A stretch of DNA of 64,000 bases from AP-15 sp963833745 (GTDB taxonomy: Bacteria > Pseudomonadota > Alphaproteobacteria > ATCC43930 > CGMCC-115725), in assembly GCA_963833745.1 (NCBI GenBank), contig CAWHZD010000002.1, forward strand, positions 30,567 through 94,566. The letters run 5' to 3'. The position numbers and the translations under genes were made by a program. The notes under the pieces are model-generated. The model did no database searches and was not told the origin of the DNA. It worked only from the letters and a program-made list of their open reading frames with translations. Every line of letters begins with the position of its first letter. The stretch's first letter is position 1. Of the stretch, positions 1 through 9,201 are shown piece after piece.

Positions 1-368
1 GCGGCGGCAAGCGAGCTGCCCGAGCGCACCTTGTCGCGGACCCGCCCGAGGATCGCGCGAGCGCGAGTGCTGCGCGTGTTGTCGACGACAAAACGCAACG
101 TGCGATCGAGATCCTGCCCGGCAGCCAGCATGATCGCCAGCTCCCGGGTCACCTCGCTTAATGCATTTTTGTCGAGCCCGCGTGCCCCACCGATTTCAAG
201 CTGCAACAGATCGCTGAGACCACGGCGGCGGTCAGCGGGGTCGGCACGCAGCACGGTCTGCCCCTGGCGCTGCAGCCGATCGACGACCCAGGTCCGATCC
301 GGGGCCTCCATGACGCCGTGCACGACCTCGCCGCCGCCGTTGATCGCCGACCAGTGGAAGGATGGCAT
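1..368 (-). CDS. gspF: Type II secretion inner-membrane protein GspF (N-terminal part, runs off the window)
   Basis: Reading the minus strand from the ATG at 368 gives about 122 residues beginning MPSFHWSAINGGGEVVHG, the usual opening of GspF/PilC-type inner-membrane platform proteins (a short beta-rich start, then the first cytoplasmic helical domain). The frame stays open to the window edge, so the membrane segments are not seen. GspF anchors the assembly ATPase to the pseudopilus machinery. It follows gspE on the same strand with a 67-bp gap, the common gspE-gspF order, so the two are probably co-transcribed. Identity rests on the N-terminal match and on context; a type IV pilus PilC is the main alternative. 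Confidence 0.8.
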   Translation of the reverse strand, partial: MPSFHWSAINGGGEVVHGVMEAPDRTWVVDRLQRQGQTVLRADPADRRRGLSDLLQLEIGGARGLDKNALSEVTRELAIMLAAGQDLDRTLRFVVDNTRSTRARAILGRVRDKVRSGSSLAA

Positions 369-435
369 CCTAGTTCTCCACCCGGTCTACGGTGTCGGGC
401 TCGGCGCAAGGCTCACACGCACCGTTGGTTTGACC

Positions 436-2175
436 CTATGCGTCGGCACGAATGCAGCGAACGACCTCCTCGATCGTCGTGTCGCCTTCGAGCACGGCCA
501 GCAGTCCGCTGTCGAAGATTGGACGCATGCCGTTTTCAACGGCGGTGCGCTCGATTGCAGTGTCATCGGCACCGTCCAGGATCAACCGGTCGGTCGCCCG
601 GCTCGGCACCAACAACTCGGCGATCGCCCGGCGCCCGTGAAAACCGGTGCCTCGGCATTCCGGACAGCCTCCCGAGTGATAAAGCGTTATTGGGCCATCG
701 CCTGCCAGGCGGTCGAGGCCAAAACGCTCACGCAACGACGCTGGCGCCTCTTCCGGGATCCGGCATTTGCGGCACAGGCGCCGAACCAGCCGCTGCGCCA
801 AGACCGCCTTCAACGTGGCGGTCATCAGATAGTCTTCGAGCCCCATGTCACGCAGCCGGGTCATCGTCGCCGCGGCCGAATTGGTGTGCAGGGTGGACAG
901 CACGAGATGGCCGGTCAGCGCCGCTTGCACCGCAATCTGCACGGTTTCGAGGTCCCGGATCTCGCCGATCATGATGACGTCCGGATCCTGGCGCAGGATT
1001 GACCGCAAGAGGGTCGCGAAATTGAGGCCGATTTGCGGCCTGACCTGGATCTGGTTGATCCCAGTCAGCTGGTACTCGATCGGATCTTCGACCGTGACAA
1101 TCTTGCGCGCGATCGTGTTGAGTTTTGTCAAGCCGGTGTAGAGCGTTGTCGTCTTGCCGCTGCCCGTCGGCCCGGTGACCAGCACCATCCCATTCGGCAA
1201 TTCCAGTGCCCGTTCGAGGCCGGATCGGATGTCCTCGGGCAATCCGAGTTTTTGATAGTCGAAATCGACCGCGGTGCGGTCGAGCACGCGCAGCACCACC
1301 GTCTCGCCGTAGAGCGCCGGCACCGTCGACACGCGAAAATCGATTTCGTGGCCGCGAACCGTCAATTTGATGCGGCCGTCCTGCGGCAACCTGCGCTCGG
1401 CGATGTCGAGCCGTGCCATGATCTTGACGCGGGAAATGACCGCCGCCTGAAGCCGCGCCGGCGGCGGCTCGACCTCGTGGAGTACGCCGTCATAGCGGTA
1501 GCGCACCCGCAACCGGTCGGGAAACGGCTCGAGATGCACGTCGGATGCATGGGTTTCAACGGCGCGGGCGATCATCTGGTTGACCAGACGGATCACTGGC
1601 GCCTCGCTGGCCAGATCCTTGAGACGCTCGGCATCTTCCTCGGCGGGTTCGCTGTCGCTGACAACCTCGTCCAACATGGCCTCGCCGTCGCCGTCCTCGA
1701 CCGGCTCGGAATAGAGCCGGTCGAGCGCCGCCTCAAGCTCGATCGGCACCGCGACCGCGACCGCGACCGGCCGGCCGAGCGCCACCGCCACCGCGTTGCG
1801 GGTGAATACGTCGAGCGGGTCCACCATTGCCAGCACCGCCCTCTCCCCGCTCTCGGCGATCGGCAGCGAGTGTACCTTGCGCAGGAATTTGGGCCGCAGT
1901 CGATCGACGAACAGGGCCTCGTCGGGGTAGTCTGCCGGCGCCACGAGCGGTGCCGATACCAGCTGCGCCAGCGCTTCGGCGAGGCCGCGCTCGCTGATCA
2001 GGCCGAGTTGAGTCAGCACCCGGTCGAGCCGACCGCCGGTCTCGGCAGCGACGCGACGAGCGCGCTCCAAGGTACGCTGGTCGATAGCGCCGCTGTCAAT
2101 CAGTGCCGGTCCCAATTGGGCCAGCGCCTCGGCGGCATCTTGCGCGGTCGATGCGGCGACAGGCTCGAACGTCAT
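436..2175 (-). CDS. gspE: Type II secretion assembly ATPase GspE
   Basis: This 579-residue cytoplasmic hexameric ATPase powers pseudopilus assembly in type II secretion. Residues 1-160 are the GspE N-terminal domain that docks to the inner-membrane platform. The ATPase core shows a Walker A motif GPTGSGKT (335-342), a Walker B-like IMIGEIRD (401-408), a His-box region around TGHLVLSTLHTN (421-432), and the zinc-binding tetracysteine C468, C471, C504, C507 that is typical of GspE/PilB. Length fits GspE. The start at 2175 lies 82 bp from the divergent gspO, so the gap between them carries both promoters. A stretch around residues 136-143 alternates Ala and Val, encoded by a short GCGACC repeat. 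A type IV pilus PilB is the alternative; gspF and gspO neighbours fit either machine. Confidence 0.92.
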   Translation of the reverse strand: MTFEPVAASTAQDAAEALAQLGPALIDSGAIDQRTLERARRVAAETGGRLDRVLTQLGLISERGLAEALAQLVSAPLVAPADYPDEALFVDRLRPKFLRKVHSLPIAESGERAVLAMVDPLDVFTRNAVAVALGRPVAVAVAVPIELEAALDRLYSEPVEDGDGEAMLDEVVSDSEPAEEDAERLKDLASEAPVIRLVNQMIARAVETHASDVHLEPFPDRLRVRYRYDGVLHEVEPPPARLQAAVISRVKIMARLDIAERRLPQDGRIKLTVRGHEIDFRVSTVPALYGETVVLRVLDRTAVDFDYQKLGLPEDIRSGLERALELPNGMVLVTGPTGSGKTTTLYTGLTKLNTIARKIVTVEDPIEYQLTGINQIQVRPQIGLNFATLLRSILRQDPDVIMIGEIRDLETVQIAVQAALTGHLVLSTLHTNSAAATMTRLRDMGLEDYLMTATLKAVLAQRLVRRLCRKCRIPEEAPASLRERFGLDRLAGDGPITLYHSGGCPECRGTGFHGRRAIAELLVPSRATDRLILDGADDTAIERTAVENGMRPIFDSGLLAVLEGDTTIEEVVRCIRADA

Positions 2176-2257
2176 GATGGCATTTTCCTCGAGATCCGGC
2201 GCTGATCAGGATTACCGAACCGACAGAATAATCGATTGACGCTGGGAGCGGGAGCCC

Positions 2258-3031
2258 ATGTTGGATGCGGATTGGTTCGGTCGGGCGACCGGTTCCGGCG
2301 CAGCCGCATGGATCGTCGTGCTGATCGCACCCGCTGTCGGGAGCTTTCTTGGGGTGCTGATCCGGCGCCTACCCGAGGGCAGGCCGATCGCTTGGGAAAG
2401 GTCGCGCTGCGAGAGTTGCGGTGCGCCGCTCGGCCTCCGCGACCTGGTGCCGATCTTCAGCTGGCTCGCGCAGCGCGCCCGCTGCCGGTTCTGCAACGCA
2501 CGGATCGGCTGGTTTTACCCTGTGGTCGAGCTTACGGCGCTCGGTACCGCGATCATTGCCGTGAATGTCGACGGCGGGACGGAAGTTTGGCTCGACTGCG
2601 TCCTCGGCTGGTGGCTGCTCACTCTCGGCTGGATCGACGCGCGACACTGGCTGCTGCCCGACGTGCTGACTTTGCCGCTCGTCATCGCCGGCCTCGCTGC
2701 CGCGCTCGCCTTCGATCCCGACGGCTTGGCCGACCGGGCGCTTGGCGCAGCCGTCGGCTATCTTGTGCTGCGAGCCGTCGCGTATCTCTACCGCAAACTT
2801 CGCGGGCGCGACGGGCTGGGACAGGGGGATGCCAAGCTGCTGGCCGCAGCCGGGGCCTGGGTTGGGGCAAGCGGGCTTCCCCAGGTGGTACTGATCGCGG
2901 CACTCACAGGGCTGTTCGCCGCCGCCTGCATGCGCCTCGCCGGATTTCGTCTTCAGGCCTCGTCGCCACTGCCCTTCGGTCCTTTCCTGGCGCTCGCGAC
3001 TTGGCTCGTTTGGCTGATGCCAGCGCTTTAG
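2258..3031 (+). CDS. gspO: Prepilin peptidase / N-methyltransferase (A24 family)
   Basis: This 257-residue polytopic membrane aspartyl protease cleaves and N-methylates type II (pseudo)pilins. Two CxxC pairs (C51/C54 and C76/C79) in the N-terminal cytoplasmic loop mark the bifunctional class with the methyltransferase domain. The two catalytic aspartates are D127 in GWIDARH and D191 in GQGDAK (the GxGD signature). At least six hydrophobic segments follow. The ATG at 2258 is preceded by GGGAGCGGGAG. It is divergent from gspE/gspF and belongs to the same secretion function. Its stop lies 1 bp from the stop of the convergent glutathione S-transferase gene, with no room for a terminator between them. 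Confidence 0.92.
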   Translation: MLDADWFGRATGSGAAAWIVVLIAPAVGSFLGVLIRRLPEGRPIAWERSRCESCGAPLGLRDLVPIFSWLAQRARCRFCNARIGWFYPVVELTALGTAIIAVNVDGGTEVWLDCVLGWWLLTLGWIDARHWLLPDVLTLPLVIAGLAAALAFDPDGLADRALGAAVGYLVLRAVAYLYRKLRGRDGLGQGDAKLLAAAGAWVGASGLPQVVLIAALTGLFAAACMRLAGFRLQASSPLPFGPFLALATWLVWLMPAL

Positions 3032-3032
3032 G

Positions 3033-3656
3033 CTACACGCGGGGTACCTGCATGCCGTGCTGCACCGCGCTGCGCTGGCCGACGGTCTCGATCCAGCGGC
3101 GGACGTTCGGGTAATCGGCGACCGATACGCCTTGCCATTCGGACCGGACTACCCAAGGGTAGGTCGCAATGTCGGCGATCGAATAACCGCCTTCCGCCAG
3201 GAAATCGCTCGCCCCGAGGCGCTTATCGAGGACGCCGTAGAGCCGCTCCGCCTCTTTCGAATAGCGCTCGATCGCATAAGGGAGAGGCGTAGGTGCAAAG
3301 CGGCGAAAGTGTTGCGCCTGGCCAAACATCGGTCCGAGCCCACCGACCTGAAACATCAGCCATTGGATTGCCTGCGATCGCTGCCGCGGGTCGGCAGATA
3401 AGAACCGACCGGTCTTTTCTGCGAGATAAATCAGGATCGCGCCGGATTCGAAAACCGCAAATGGATTTCCGCCAGGCCCATCCTGATCGACGATCGTAGG
3501 AATTTTGCCGTTCGGGTTGATCGCTTCGTAGTCAGGGGCGAACTGCTCGCCGTTGGCGATGTCAACAGGGTGGACCCGATACTCGATGCCAGCTTCTTCG
3601 AGCATGATCGACGCCTTGTGCCCGTTGGGCGTCGGCCAAGTGTAGAGATCTATCAT
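3033..3656 (-). CDS. Glutathione S-transferase, YfcG/Ure2p-like disulfide-bond oxidoreductase
   Basis: This 207-residue cytosolic protein has a thioredoxin-like GST N-terminal domain starting MIDLYTWPTPNGHKASI, close to the bacterial YfcG/Ure2p-like (Nu) class, and an all-helical C-terminal domain with the conserved SIADIATYPWV segment. The N-terminal T-x-N-G pattern supplies the glutathione-binding residues of that class in place of a catalytic tyrosine. Such proteins reduce disulfides or conjugate glutathione. The cis-proline motif is visible as NGKIPTIVD. It stands alone on the minus strand, convergent with gspO. The physiological substrate cannot be read from sequence. Confidence 0.9.
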   Translation of the reverse strand: MIDLYTWPTPNGHKASIMLEEAGIEYRVHPVDIANGEQFAPDYEAINPNGKIPTIVDQDGPGGNPFAVFESGAILIYLAEKTGRFLSADPRQRSQAIQWLMFQVGGLGPMFGQAQHFRRFAPTPLPYAIERYSKEAERLYGVLDKRLGASDFLAEGGYSIADIATYPWVVRSEWQGVSVADYPNVRRWIETVGQRSAVQHGMQVPRV

Positions 3657-3931
3657 CGCCGCCCCGCTATCGCCGCTGTAGCCGCGACCAACGGTCTAGC
3701 GCGTCATGCGAGCAGGTGAAAGCATGAAGGGCGGCGGAACACCGGATTCTCGCCGAGGCTCCGGGCGTTGCTCGGGATCGACCGCCCGGTTACGGGCTTG
3801 CTCCTCCCGGTTTGACGATGTCTTGCCGGTTCCCGGTACACATCGTGACGGCTTGCGCCTGCACAGAACGCGTGTAACTTGGCCCGACGCGCCGACGGCC
3901 GCTGCCGCCAGCGCCGTGAGAGGGAAGCGGC

Positions 3932-5350
3932 ATGATGATTCACCCGGTCATCCTATCCGGCGGCTCGGGCACGCGGCTGTGGCCGATGTCGCGGACCCTC
4001 TATCCCAAGCAGCTGCTGCGCCTGCTCGGCCAAGATAGTTTGCTGCAGCAGACGGTACGTCGCGTCTCCGATCGCGACCGCTTCGCTCCGCCGCTGCTCG
4101 TCGCCAATGAAGAACATCGCTTCATCATTGCCGAGCAGCTGCGCGAGATCGAGGGACCGTCACGGGCGTTGCTGCTTGAGCCCGTCGGCCGCAACACTGC
4201 GCCCGCGGCCTGCGTCGCCGCCTTGGCGCTCGTTGAAAGCGATCCCGACGCGCTGATGCTGCTGTTGCCCTCGGATCACATGATCGCCGACGAAGGATCA
4301 TTTGCCGCCGCTGTCTGCCGCGCGGCAGCCGCTGCCCGCGGCGGCGCGCTGGTGACCTTCGGTATTCACCCGGAACGACCCGAAACCGGCTATGGTTATA
4401 TTCGGCGCGGCGACCCCATCGAAGCGCTGGCAGCGGTTTTCCGGGTAGCCGAATTCGTCGAGAAGCCGGGTCTCGACCTGGCTCGATCGTTCGTCGCATC
4501 GGGCGAGCATTTCTGGAATGGCGGTATTTTCCTGTTTCCGGCGGCGCTTTATGTCGACGAACTCGGTAGAACGCGGCCAGACATCGTGGCCGCCTGCCGC
4601 CGGGCATTGGTCGAAGCGAGCCGCGACACCGACTTCATTCGACTTGGCAAGGAGGCATTCCAAGCCTGCCCCGCCAATTCGATCGACTACGCGGTCATGG
4701 AGCACACCGCACGGGCCGCGGTCGTTCCGGTCAGCATGGGATGGAGCGACGTCGGCTCGTGGGACGCGCTCTGGGAGCTCAGCGCCAAAGACACCGCCGG
4801 CAATGCGATTGCCGGCAATGTCGTCGCCGTGGACACCCGAAATTGCTACCTGCGCTCCGAAGCCGGGCTTGTCGCCGCGATCGGCATCGAGGACCTTGTT
4901 GTCGTGGCCACTGCCGACGCGCTGATGCTGGCGCCGCGTAACCGCACCCAAGAGGTGCGTAGCCTTGTCGCCCGTCTTGTCGCCGAGGGTCGCGACGAGG
5001 CCGAAGCGCTGCCGACTGTGCATCGCCCGTGGGGCACCTATCGCGCGCTGCACAACGGCCACCGGGTTCAGGTCAAGCACATCACGGTCAAGCCAGGTGG
5101 CAAGCTGTCATTGCAGATGCACCACCACCGCGCCGAGCATTGGATCGTCGTCCAGGGCACCGCCCGGATCCGCCGCGGCGACGAAGAGATGATGCTGACC
5201 GAAGACCAGTCGACCTATATCCCGCTCGGCACGCCGCATCGTCTCGAAAATCCGGGTAAGATCCCGCTTCATCTGATCGAGGTACAATCCGGCAGCTACC
5301 TCGGCGAAGACGACATCGTCCGTTTCGAGGACAGCTATGGCCGCAGCTAA
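3932..5350 (+). CDS. manC: Mannose-1-phosphate guanylyltransferase / mannose-6-phosphate isomerase
   Basis: This 472-residue enzyme makes GDP-mannose from mannose-1-phosphate and GTP, and in the bifunctional (type II PMI) family also interconverts mannose-6-P and fructose-6-P. The nucleotidyltransferase signature GGSGTRLWP lies at residues 10-18, and FVEKPG and WNGGIFLF follow. The last ~120 residues form a cupin with HHHRAEHW metal ligands, the isomerase or cupin tail. The ATG at 3932 has AGAGGGAAG upstream. GDP-mannose feeds exopolysaccharide, lipopolysaccharide or GDP-fucose synthesis. No other polysaccharide gene adjoins it, so the product is unknown. Whether the isomerase activity is retained needs the full metal site checked. 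Confidence 0.93.
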   Translation: MMIHPVILSGGSGTRLWPMSRTLYPKQLLRLLGQDSLLQQTVRRVSDRDRFAPPLLVANEEHRFIIAEQLREIEGPSRALLLEPVGRNTAPAACVAALALVESDPDALMLLLPSDHMIADEGSFAAAVCRAAAAARGGALVTFGIHPERPETGYGYIRRGDPIEALAAVFRVAEFVEKPGLDLARSFVASGEHFWNGGIFLFPAALYVDELGRTRPDIVAACRRALVEASRDTDFIRLGKEAFQACPANSIDYAVMEHTARAAVVPVSMGWSDVGSWDALWELSAKDTAGNAIAGNVVAVDTRNCYLRSEAGLVAAIGIEDLVVVATADALMLAPRNRTQEVRSLVARLVAEGRDEAEALPTVHRPWGTYRALHNGHRVQVKHITVKPGGKLSLQMHHHRAEHWIVVQGTARIRRGDEEMMLTEDQSTYIPLGTPHRLENPGKIPLHLIEVQSGSYLGEDDIVRFEDSYGRS

Positions 5351-5399
5351 GCGGTTGGCAGGAGGCGTTGAGCGCGGCGAACCCGTCGAATACGCTAGG

Positions 5400-5439
5400 C
5401 TTGGTGGCGGTTTCGCGCTGCCCAACCCGCCCTACCAAG
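5400..5439. terminator. Hairpin between convergent manC and amidohydrolase genes
   Basis: CTTGGTGGCGG (5400-5410) pairs with CCGCC (5427-5431) and ACCAAG (5434-5439), with a two-base bulge. The element sits in the 92-bp gap between two convergent stops and is symmetric enough to act on both strands. There is no T-tract on either side, so it may be a transcript-end structure and not a classic intrinsic terminator. Confidence 0.35.
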
Positions 5440-5442
5440 GTC

Positions 5443-6261
5443 TCAGCCGGGGAGGTTCCAGCCGATCCAGCTGCATAGCGCACGGCCCATAACGAGCTCG
5501 AGGTCGTGGCCCTTCAAAAACGGCATCTCCTCGGTAAACATCGTGACGCACTGCTTCCACGGGCACGGCATTCGGGTGATGTCGGTGCCCCAAAAGCTGC
5601 GCTGCGGGCCAAAGGCTTCGACGATCTGCTGGGTATATTTATGGATGTTGCGATAGGGGTAGGGCTGGCTCGAATTGCCCGGTGCGCCGGTGCATTTGAC
5701 CGCCACGTTGGGATGCTTGGCGAGCGCCAGCAGCGCTGGCTGGTTCCCGTGCGCGGCGTCGTCCTTGCCGTCGCGCACCCGCGCGTAGTGGTCGATCAGC
5801 AATTTCAGACTGGGGTGGCGCTCGGCAATCTGGGCCACCTGCGGCAGGTAGTTCGAGGCCATCAGCGCGATCGGGATCCCGGCCTTTTCGGCCGCCGGCC
5901 ATAGCCAGTCCATCGTACCGTCAGTCATCCACTTGGCCTGGTGCGGCTGGGTGAAGGCATAGCGCAAGCCAAGCATCCCCGGCCGCTGCTTCCAGCCGTC
6001 GACCAGCGACCGGCTTTCCGGCTTGTCGAGCGGGAAATTACCGAGGATAGCGAAGCGGTTTGGATATTTGGCCGCGGCTTCCTCGGAAATCTTGCCCGAG
6101 TTCGGGTCCCATCCCGGAGGGTGCAGTAGGCAGGCATCGACGCCGGCCGCGTCCATATCGCGGATGCATTCTTCGGCGGAATAGGAATTGACCTGGCGGT
6201 GAGCCTGATTGGTCGGCGGGCCGGCCGACCAGATGTGAACCTGTGCATCGACGATCAACAT
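5443..6261 (-). CDS. Amidohydrolase family protein (TIM-barrel metal-dependent hydrolase)
   Basis: This protein of 272 residues belongs to the amidohydrolase-2 group, which includes decarboxylases and lactonases for aromatic or cyclic acids. The N-terminal DAQVHIW carries a Q-x-H where the family usually has D-x-H. Later landmarks are LLHPPGWDPN, LLIDHYAR with a conserved His, and the strand-8 FWGTDITR aspartate. The ATG at 6261 has a good AGCGAGGGGA ribosome site; an open frame extends upstream without one. It is divergent from an MFS transporter, so the pair may handle import and breakdown of one compound. Substrate is not predictable. Confidence 0.85.
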   Translation of the reverse strand: MLIVDAQVHIWSAGPPTNQAHRQVNSYSAEECIRDMDAAGVDACLLHPPGWDPNSGKISEEAAAKYPNRFAILGNFPLDKPESRSLVDGWKQRPGMLGLRYAFTQPHQAKWMTDGTMDWLWPAAEKAGIPIALMASNYLPQVAQIAERHPSLKLLIDHYARVRDGKDDAAHGNQPALLALAKHPNVAVKCTGAPGNSSQPYPYRNIHKYTQQIVEAFGPQRSFWGTDITRMPCPWKQCVTMFTEEMPFLKGHDLELVMGRALCSWIGWNLPG

Positions 6262-6470
6262 GGCGTTCCCCTCGCTGATTGGGTTCTGCGATCCTACGCG
6301 ATATCGGGTCGCGCCCGACAGGGGGTCGGCGGATGGCGCTCGGGAAACCGCAAGCCCAACCCCGCAATTGCCGGCGCCCGCCCCGCGCATTAGGCTCACG
6401 CACAATCACCAAAAGACCGCCTGTCGCCAAGCGCGTCACCGTCGGCGGAACGTCTGACCGGGAGGGCATC

Positions 6471-7876
6471 GTGCTGGACTTGCTCGAGCAGCAGCAATCG
6501 CTGACAGCCAATCAGTGGAAGATATTCACGGCGTCGATCCTTTCGATCATGCTGGATTTCTTCGATTTCCTGCTAATCGGCTTCACCCTGGCGTTCTTTG
6601 TCCGGGATTGGCAGCTGACCTATGGGCAATCGGCGCTGATCCTGTTTTCGTCCGGCGTGGCGGCAGTCCCGGGCGCGATCTTCTTTGGCTGGCTCGGCGA
6701 CAAGATCGGCCGCCGCAAGGTGTTCATGATCACGATCCTGATGTTTTCGCTTGCCACCGGCGCGATGGCGCTGACCCCCGAGCACGGATGGGTCTATCTG
6801 ACCGTGATGCGGTTCATCGTCGGGTTCGGCGTCGTCGGCGTCGCCGCGGTCGACATGCCGCTGCTGCAGGAATTCTTGCCCGCCGCGAAGCGCGGCTGGA
6901 TCAGCGGGCTGTCGATCGCTCTGGTGCCGGGTGGCGGCTTGCTGGCCGCGACCTTCGCCGCCTTTCTCAGCCCGATCGTCGGCTGGCGCGGGCTCTTCGC
7001 ACTCGGTTTGCTGCCGGCGCTGCTGGCCTTCCTAATCCGCGTCTGGGTTCCCGAATCGCCGCGCTGGCTGATCAGCCGCGGCCGGATCGAGGAGGCGCGC
7101 CGTTCGCTCGCCTGGGCGTTGCAAATCCGGCCCGAAGAGATCGTTCTGCCGGCCTCGCTGCCGGCGCCGCAGAAATCGTCGTGGCTCGAATTGTTCAAGT
7201 ACCCGCGCAGCATCGCCGCCGGCGCCCTGGTCGGGCTGAGCCAGACCGGCGCGGTCGGTCTCGCGCTGTGGATGGTTACGCTGCTCGTGCTGGTGCTGAA
7301 GATAACGCCGGCCGAGGCCTCGTTTCTGGTGATCTGGATCAGCCTCGTGCAGATTTTCGGGCGCGGCTTCGGCTCGTGGATCACCGATCTGATCGGGCGG
7401 CGCACTGCGGGCGCGCTGTGCTGCGCGCTGGCCGCCGCGGCAACCTCGCTCGCGGGCTATCTGCACAGCTCTTATATCTGCACAGCTCTTATATAGGCGC
7501 AGCGCCGATGTTCTTTGTCCTGCTCCTGGTCCAGGGCTTCTTCGGCAACGGCAACTCGGCGATCAGCTATCCGTATATGGCCGAGATGTGGCCCGCCCCG
7601 TTGCGCGCCAGCGGTTTTGGTCTCGTTTACGGAATTTCGAACCTCGGCAAATTCATCGGGCCGGCCGGGCTGGCGGTGATCATCGGCGCCTCCAGCTACG
7701 TCACCCCCAAGGCGACAATCGACGGTATCGTCCCCGGCTTCAACTATTTCGCCGTGTGGTATGTGCTCGCCGTTATTGCCTACCTGCTGATCGGGTTCGA
7801 GACCCGCGGCCGCACCATCGAGGAGCTCGACGCCGCGCTCACGCGGTCCAAGCCCCTCGCGGCGGAACCAGGATAG
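6471..7876 (+). pseudogene. MFS transporter (sugar/metabolite:H+ symporter type), frameshifted by a 17-bp duplication
   Basis: A 12-helix major facilitator transporter. The GTG start at 6471 has GGGAGGGC upstream. The first frame reads the N-terminal half, including GWLGDKIGRRK (loop 2-3) and PESPRWLISRGR, through TMs 1-9, then stops at 7496 just after LAGYLHSSYI. The second frame resumes GAAPMFFVLLLVQGFF and gives TMs 10-12, ending with the ETRGRTIEE tail typical of sugar-porter-like members. The break coincides with a perfect 17-bp tandem repeat at 7461-7494. Deleting one copy restores one continuous frame of about 462 residues. As written, the protein would lack its last three helices. It is divergent from an amidohydrolase and next to carboxymuconolactone-decarboxylase-like genes, consistent with uptake of an organic or aromatic acid. 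Confidence 0.88.
7458..7494. repeat. 17-bp perfect tandem duplication inside the MFS gene
   Basis: The unit CTGCACAGCTCTTATAT occurs at 7461-7477 and again at 7478-7494, and the 17-base periodicity extends to 7458. Seventeen is not a multiple of three, so the second copy shifts the reading frame and creates the stop at 7494-7496. Removing either copy rejoins the two halves of the transporter exactly. Confidence 0.97.
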
Positions 7877-7891
7877 AAAAACCCGCTCCTC

Positions 7892-8449
7892 TCAGCGCGC
7901 CATGCCTTCGGCGCCGGCGGGGACGTCGTAGAAGGCGAGGGTCATCGACACGCTGCTATAGAAGCCCATCAAAGTGATCACGTCGGTGATGCCCTCGTGG
8001 CCGAGCGCCTCGACTGCGCGGTCGAAGAGGCCCTTCGCGACCCAGCGCGAATTGGCGAGGCAGGTCGCCATCTCGTAGATCACCTGCTCGCGCTTGTCGG
8101 AGAACGAGGTCGGCAGCCCCGACAGCAGCGCTTCGACTTTGTCGGCCGGCAGCCCGGCCGCCTTGCCGGCGCGCTCATGCGCGTTGGTCGGGTAAGCCGA
8201 ATGGAACTTGCTGTTGATGATGACGACCGCGATCTCGCGCTCGCGCTCGCTCAGCGAATAGCCGGTGCGAAAATAGGCGCCGAGCGGCCCCATCACCTTC
8301 GCCAGCTTGGGGTTGTGCACATAGATCTTGTTCGGGCCGGGCAGCCGGCCGCGGGTCTCGATCAGCGTCCGGTAGCCTTCCTGCTGCTCCGGGGTCATCT
8401 GGTCATAGGGGATCTCGGCGTAGCGGCCAAAAGTTGGCGTCTCGGGCAT
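7892..8449 (-). CDS. Carboxymuconolactone decarboxylase (CMD)-like family protein, copy A
   Basis: This 185-residue helical protein starts MPETPTFGRYAEIPYD. It is a CMD/AhpD-fold protein: the core has EREIAVVIINSKFHSAYPTNAHERAG, where the E-x11-H-x3-H-like pattern is typical, but the AhpD CxxC pair is absent (Asn-Ser-Lys in its place). So peroxidase or disulfide activity is unlikely, and a lyase or unknown role is more likely. It is about 85-90% identical by eye to the next gene, from which it clearly arose by tandem duplication. The ATG at 8449 has a GGGGAAGGAAA ribosome site. It is convergent with the broken MFS transporter. Confidence 0.85.
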   Translation of the reverse strand: MPETPTFGRYAEIPYDQMTPEQQEGYRTLIETRGRLPGPNKIYVHNPKLAKVMGPLGAYFRTGYSLSEREREIAVVIINSKFHSAYPTNAHERAGKAAGLPADKVEALLSGLPTSFSDKREQVIYEMATCLANSRWVAKGLFDRAVEALGHEGITDVITLMGFYSSVSMTLAFYDVPAGAEGMAR

Positions 8450-8643
8450 TTTTTGGGTTTCCTTCCCCGGGGGTGAATTGGCGTCGTATCCTGCAACAGG
8501 CGCGCGGCACTGTCGACCGGCGCATGCCGTCCATTGCCGCAGGTCGGCCTGAGGCCGTTCGCCGGCCTTCTAAATTCGGCAGGGGTCAGCCCAAGGACTC
8601 TCCTGCCTTCGCGGGAGCGGTGAAACGTCTCTTCGAGCTGGTC

Positions 8644-9201
8644 TCAGCGTTGCAGGCCTTCGGCGCCGGCGGGCACGTCGTAGAAGGCAAGGATCATCGA
8701 CACGCTGCTGTAGTGACCCATCAGGCAAATGACATCGGTGATGCCGACATGGCCGAGAGCCTCGACCGCGCGGTCAAAAAGACCCTTCGCGACCCAGCGC
8801 GAATTGGCGAGACAGGTGGCCATTTCGTAGACAACCTGCTCGCGCTTGTCGGAGAACGAAGTCGGCAAGCCGGAAAGGATTGCCTCGACTTTGTCGGCCG
8901 GCAGCCCGGCCGCCTTGCCGGCGCGCTCGTGCGCATTGGTCGGATAGATTGAATGCCACTTGCTGTTGATGATGCAGACTGCGATCTCGCGCTCGCGTTC
9001 GCTCAGCGAATAGCCGGTGCGAAAATGTGCCCCGAACGGCCCCGCCACCTTCGCCAGCTTGGGGTTGTGCACCAAGATCTTGTTCGGCCCACCGAGGGCG
9101 CCGCGGCTTTCGATCAGTGAGCGATAGCCCTCCTGCTGCTCCGGCGTCATCTGGTCATAGGGGATCTCGGCATAGCGGCCAAAGGTCGGCGTCTCGGGCA
9201 T
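8644..9201 (-). CDS. Carboxymuconolactone decarboxylase (CMD)-like family protein, copy B
   Basis: This is a 185-residue paralogue of the gene at 7892-8449, same strand and same length, with identical start MPETPTFGRYAEIPYD and shared blocks YSLSEREREIAV, NAHERAGKAAGLPADKVEA and LFDRAVEALGH. Differences cluster in the metal or substrate-facing positions (NSKFHSAY becomes NSKWHSIY, GFYSS becomes GHYSS), so the copies may have divergent specificity. The ATG at 9201 has CCCGGGGAAGGAAA upstream. A longer frame extends upstream but is not supported by the family start. The leader upstream of both copies is also related. Confidence 0.85.
   Translation of the reverse strand: MPETPTFGRYAEIPYDQMTPEQQEGYRSLIESRGALGGPNKILVHNPKLAKVAGPFGAHFRTGYSLSEREREIAVCIINSKWHSIYPTNAHERAGKAAGLPADKVEAILSGLPTSFSDKREQVVYEMATCLANSRWVAKGLFDRAVEALGHVGITDVICLMGHYSSVSMILAFYDVPAGAEGLQR

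Noticed and set aside
31..1002. Long plus-strand frame over gspE/gspF
   Set aside because: Antisense shadow of clear gsp genes, biased composition, no homology pattern.
1745..1775. GCGACC hexanucleotide repeat inside gspE
   Set aside because: In frame (Val-Ala), encodes a plausible N-domain strand, too short for phase variation.
1033..2205. 390-codon plus-strand frame
   Set aside because: Exact antisense shadow of gspE; Arg/His-rich composition typical of GC-rich shadow frames.
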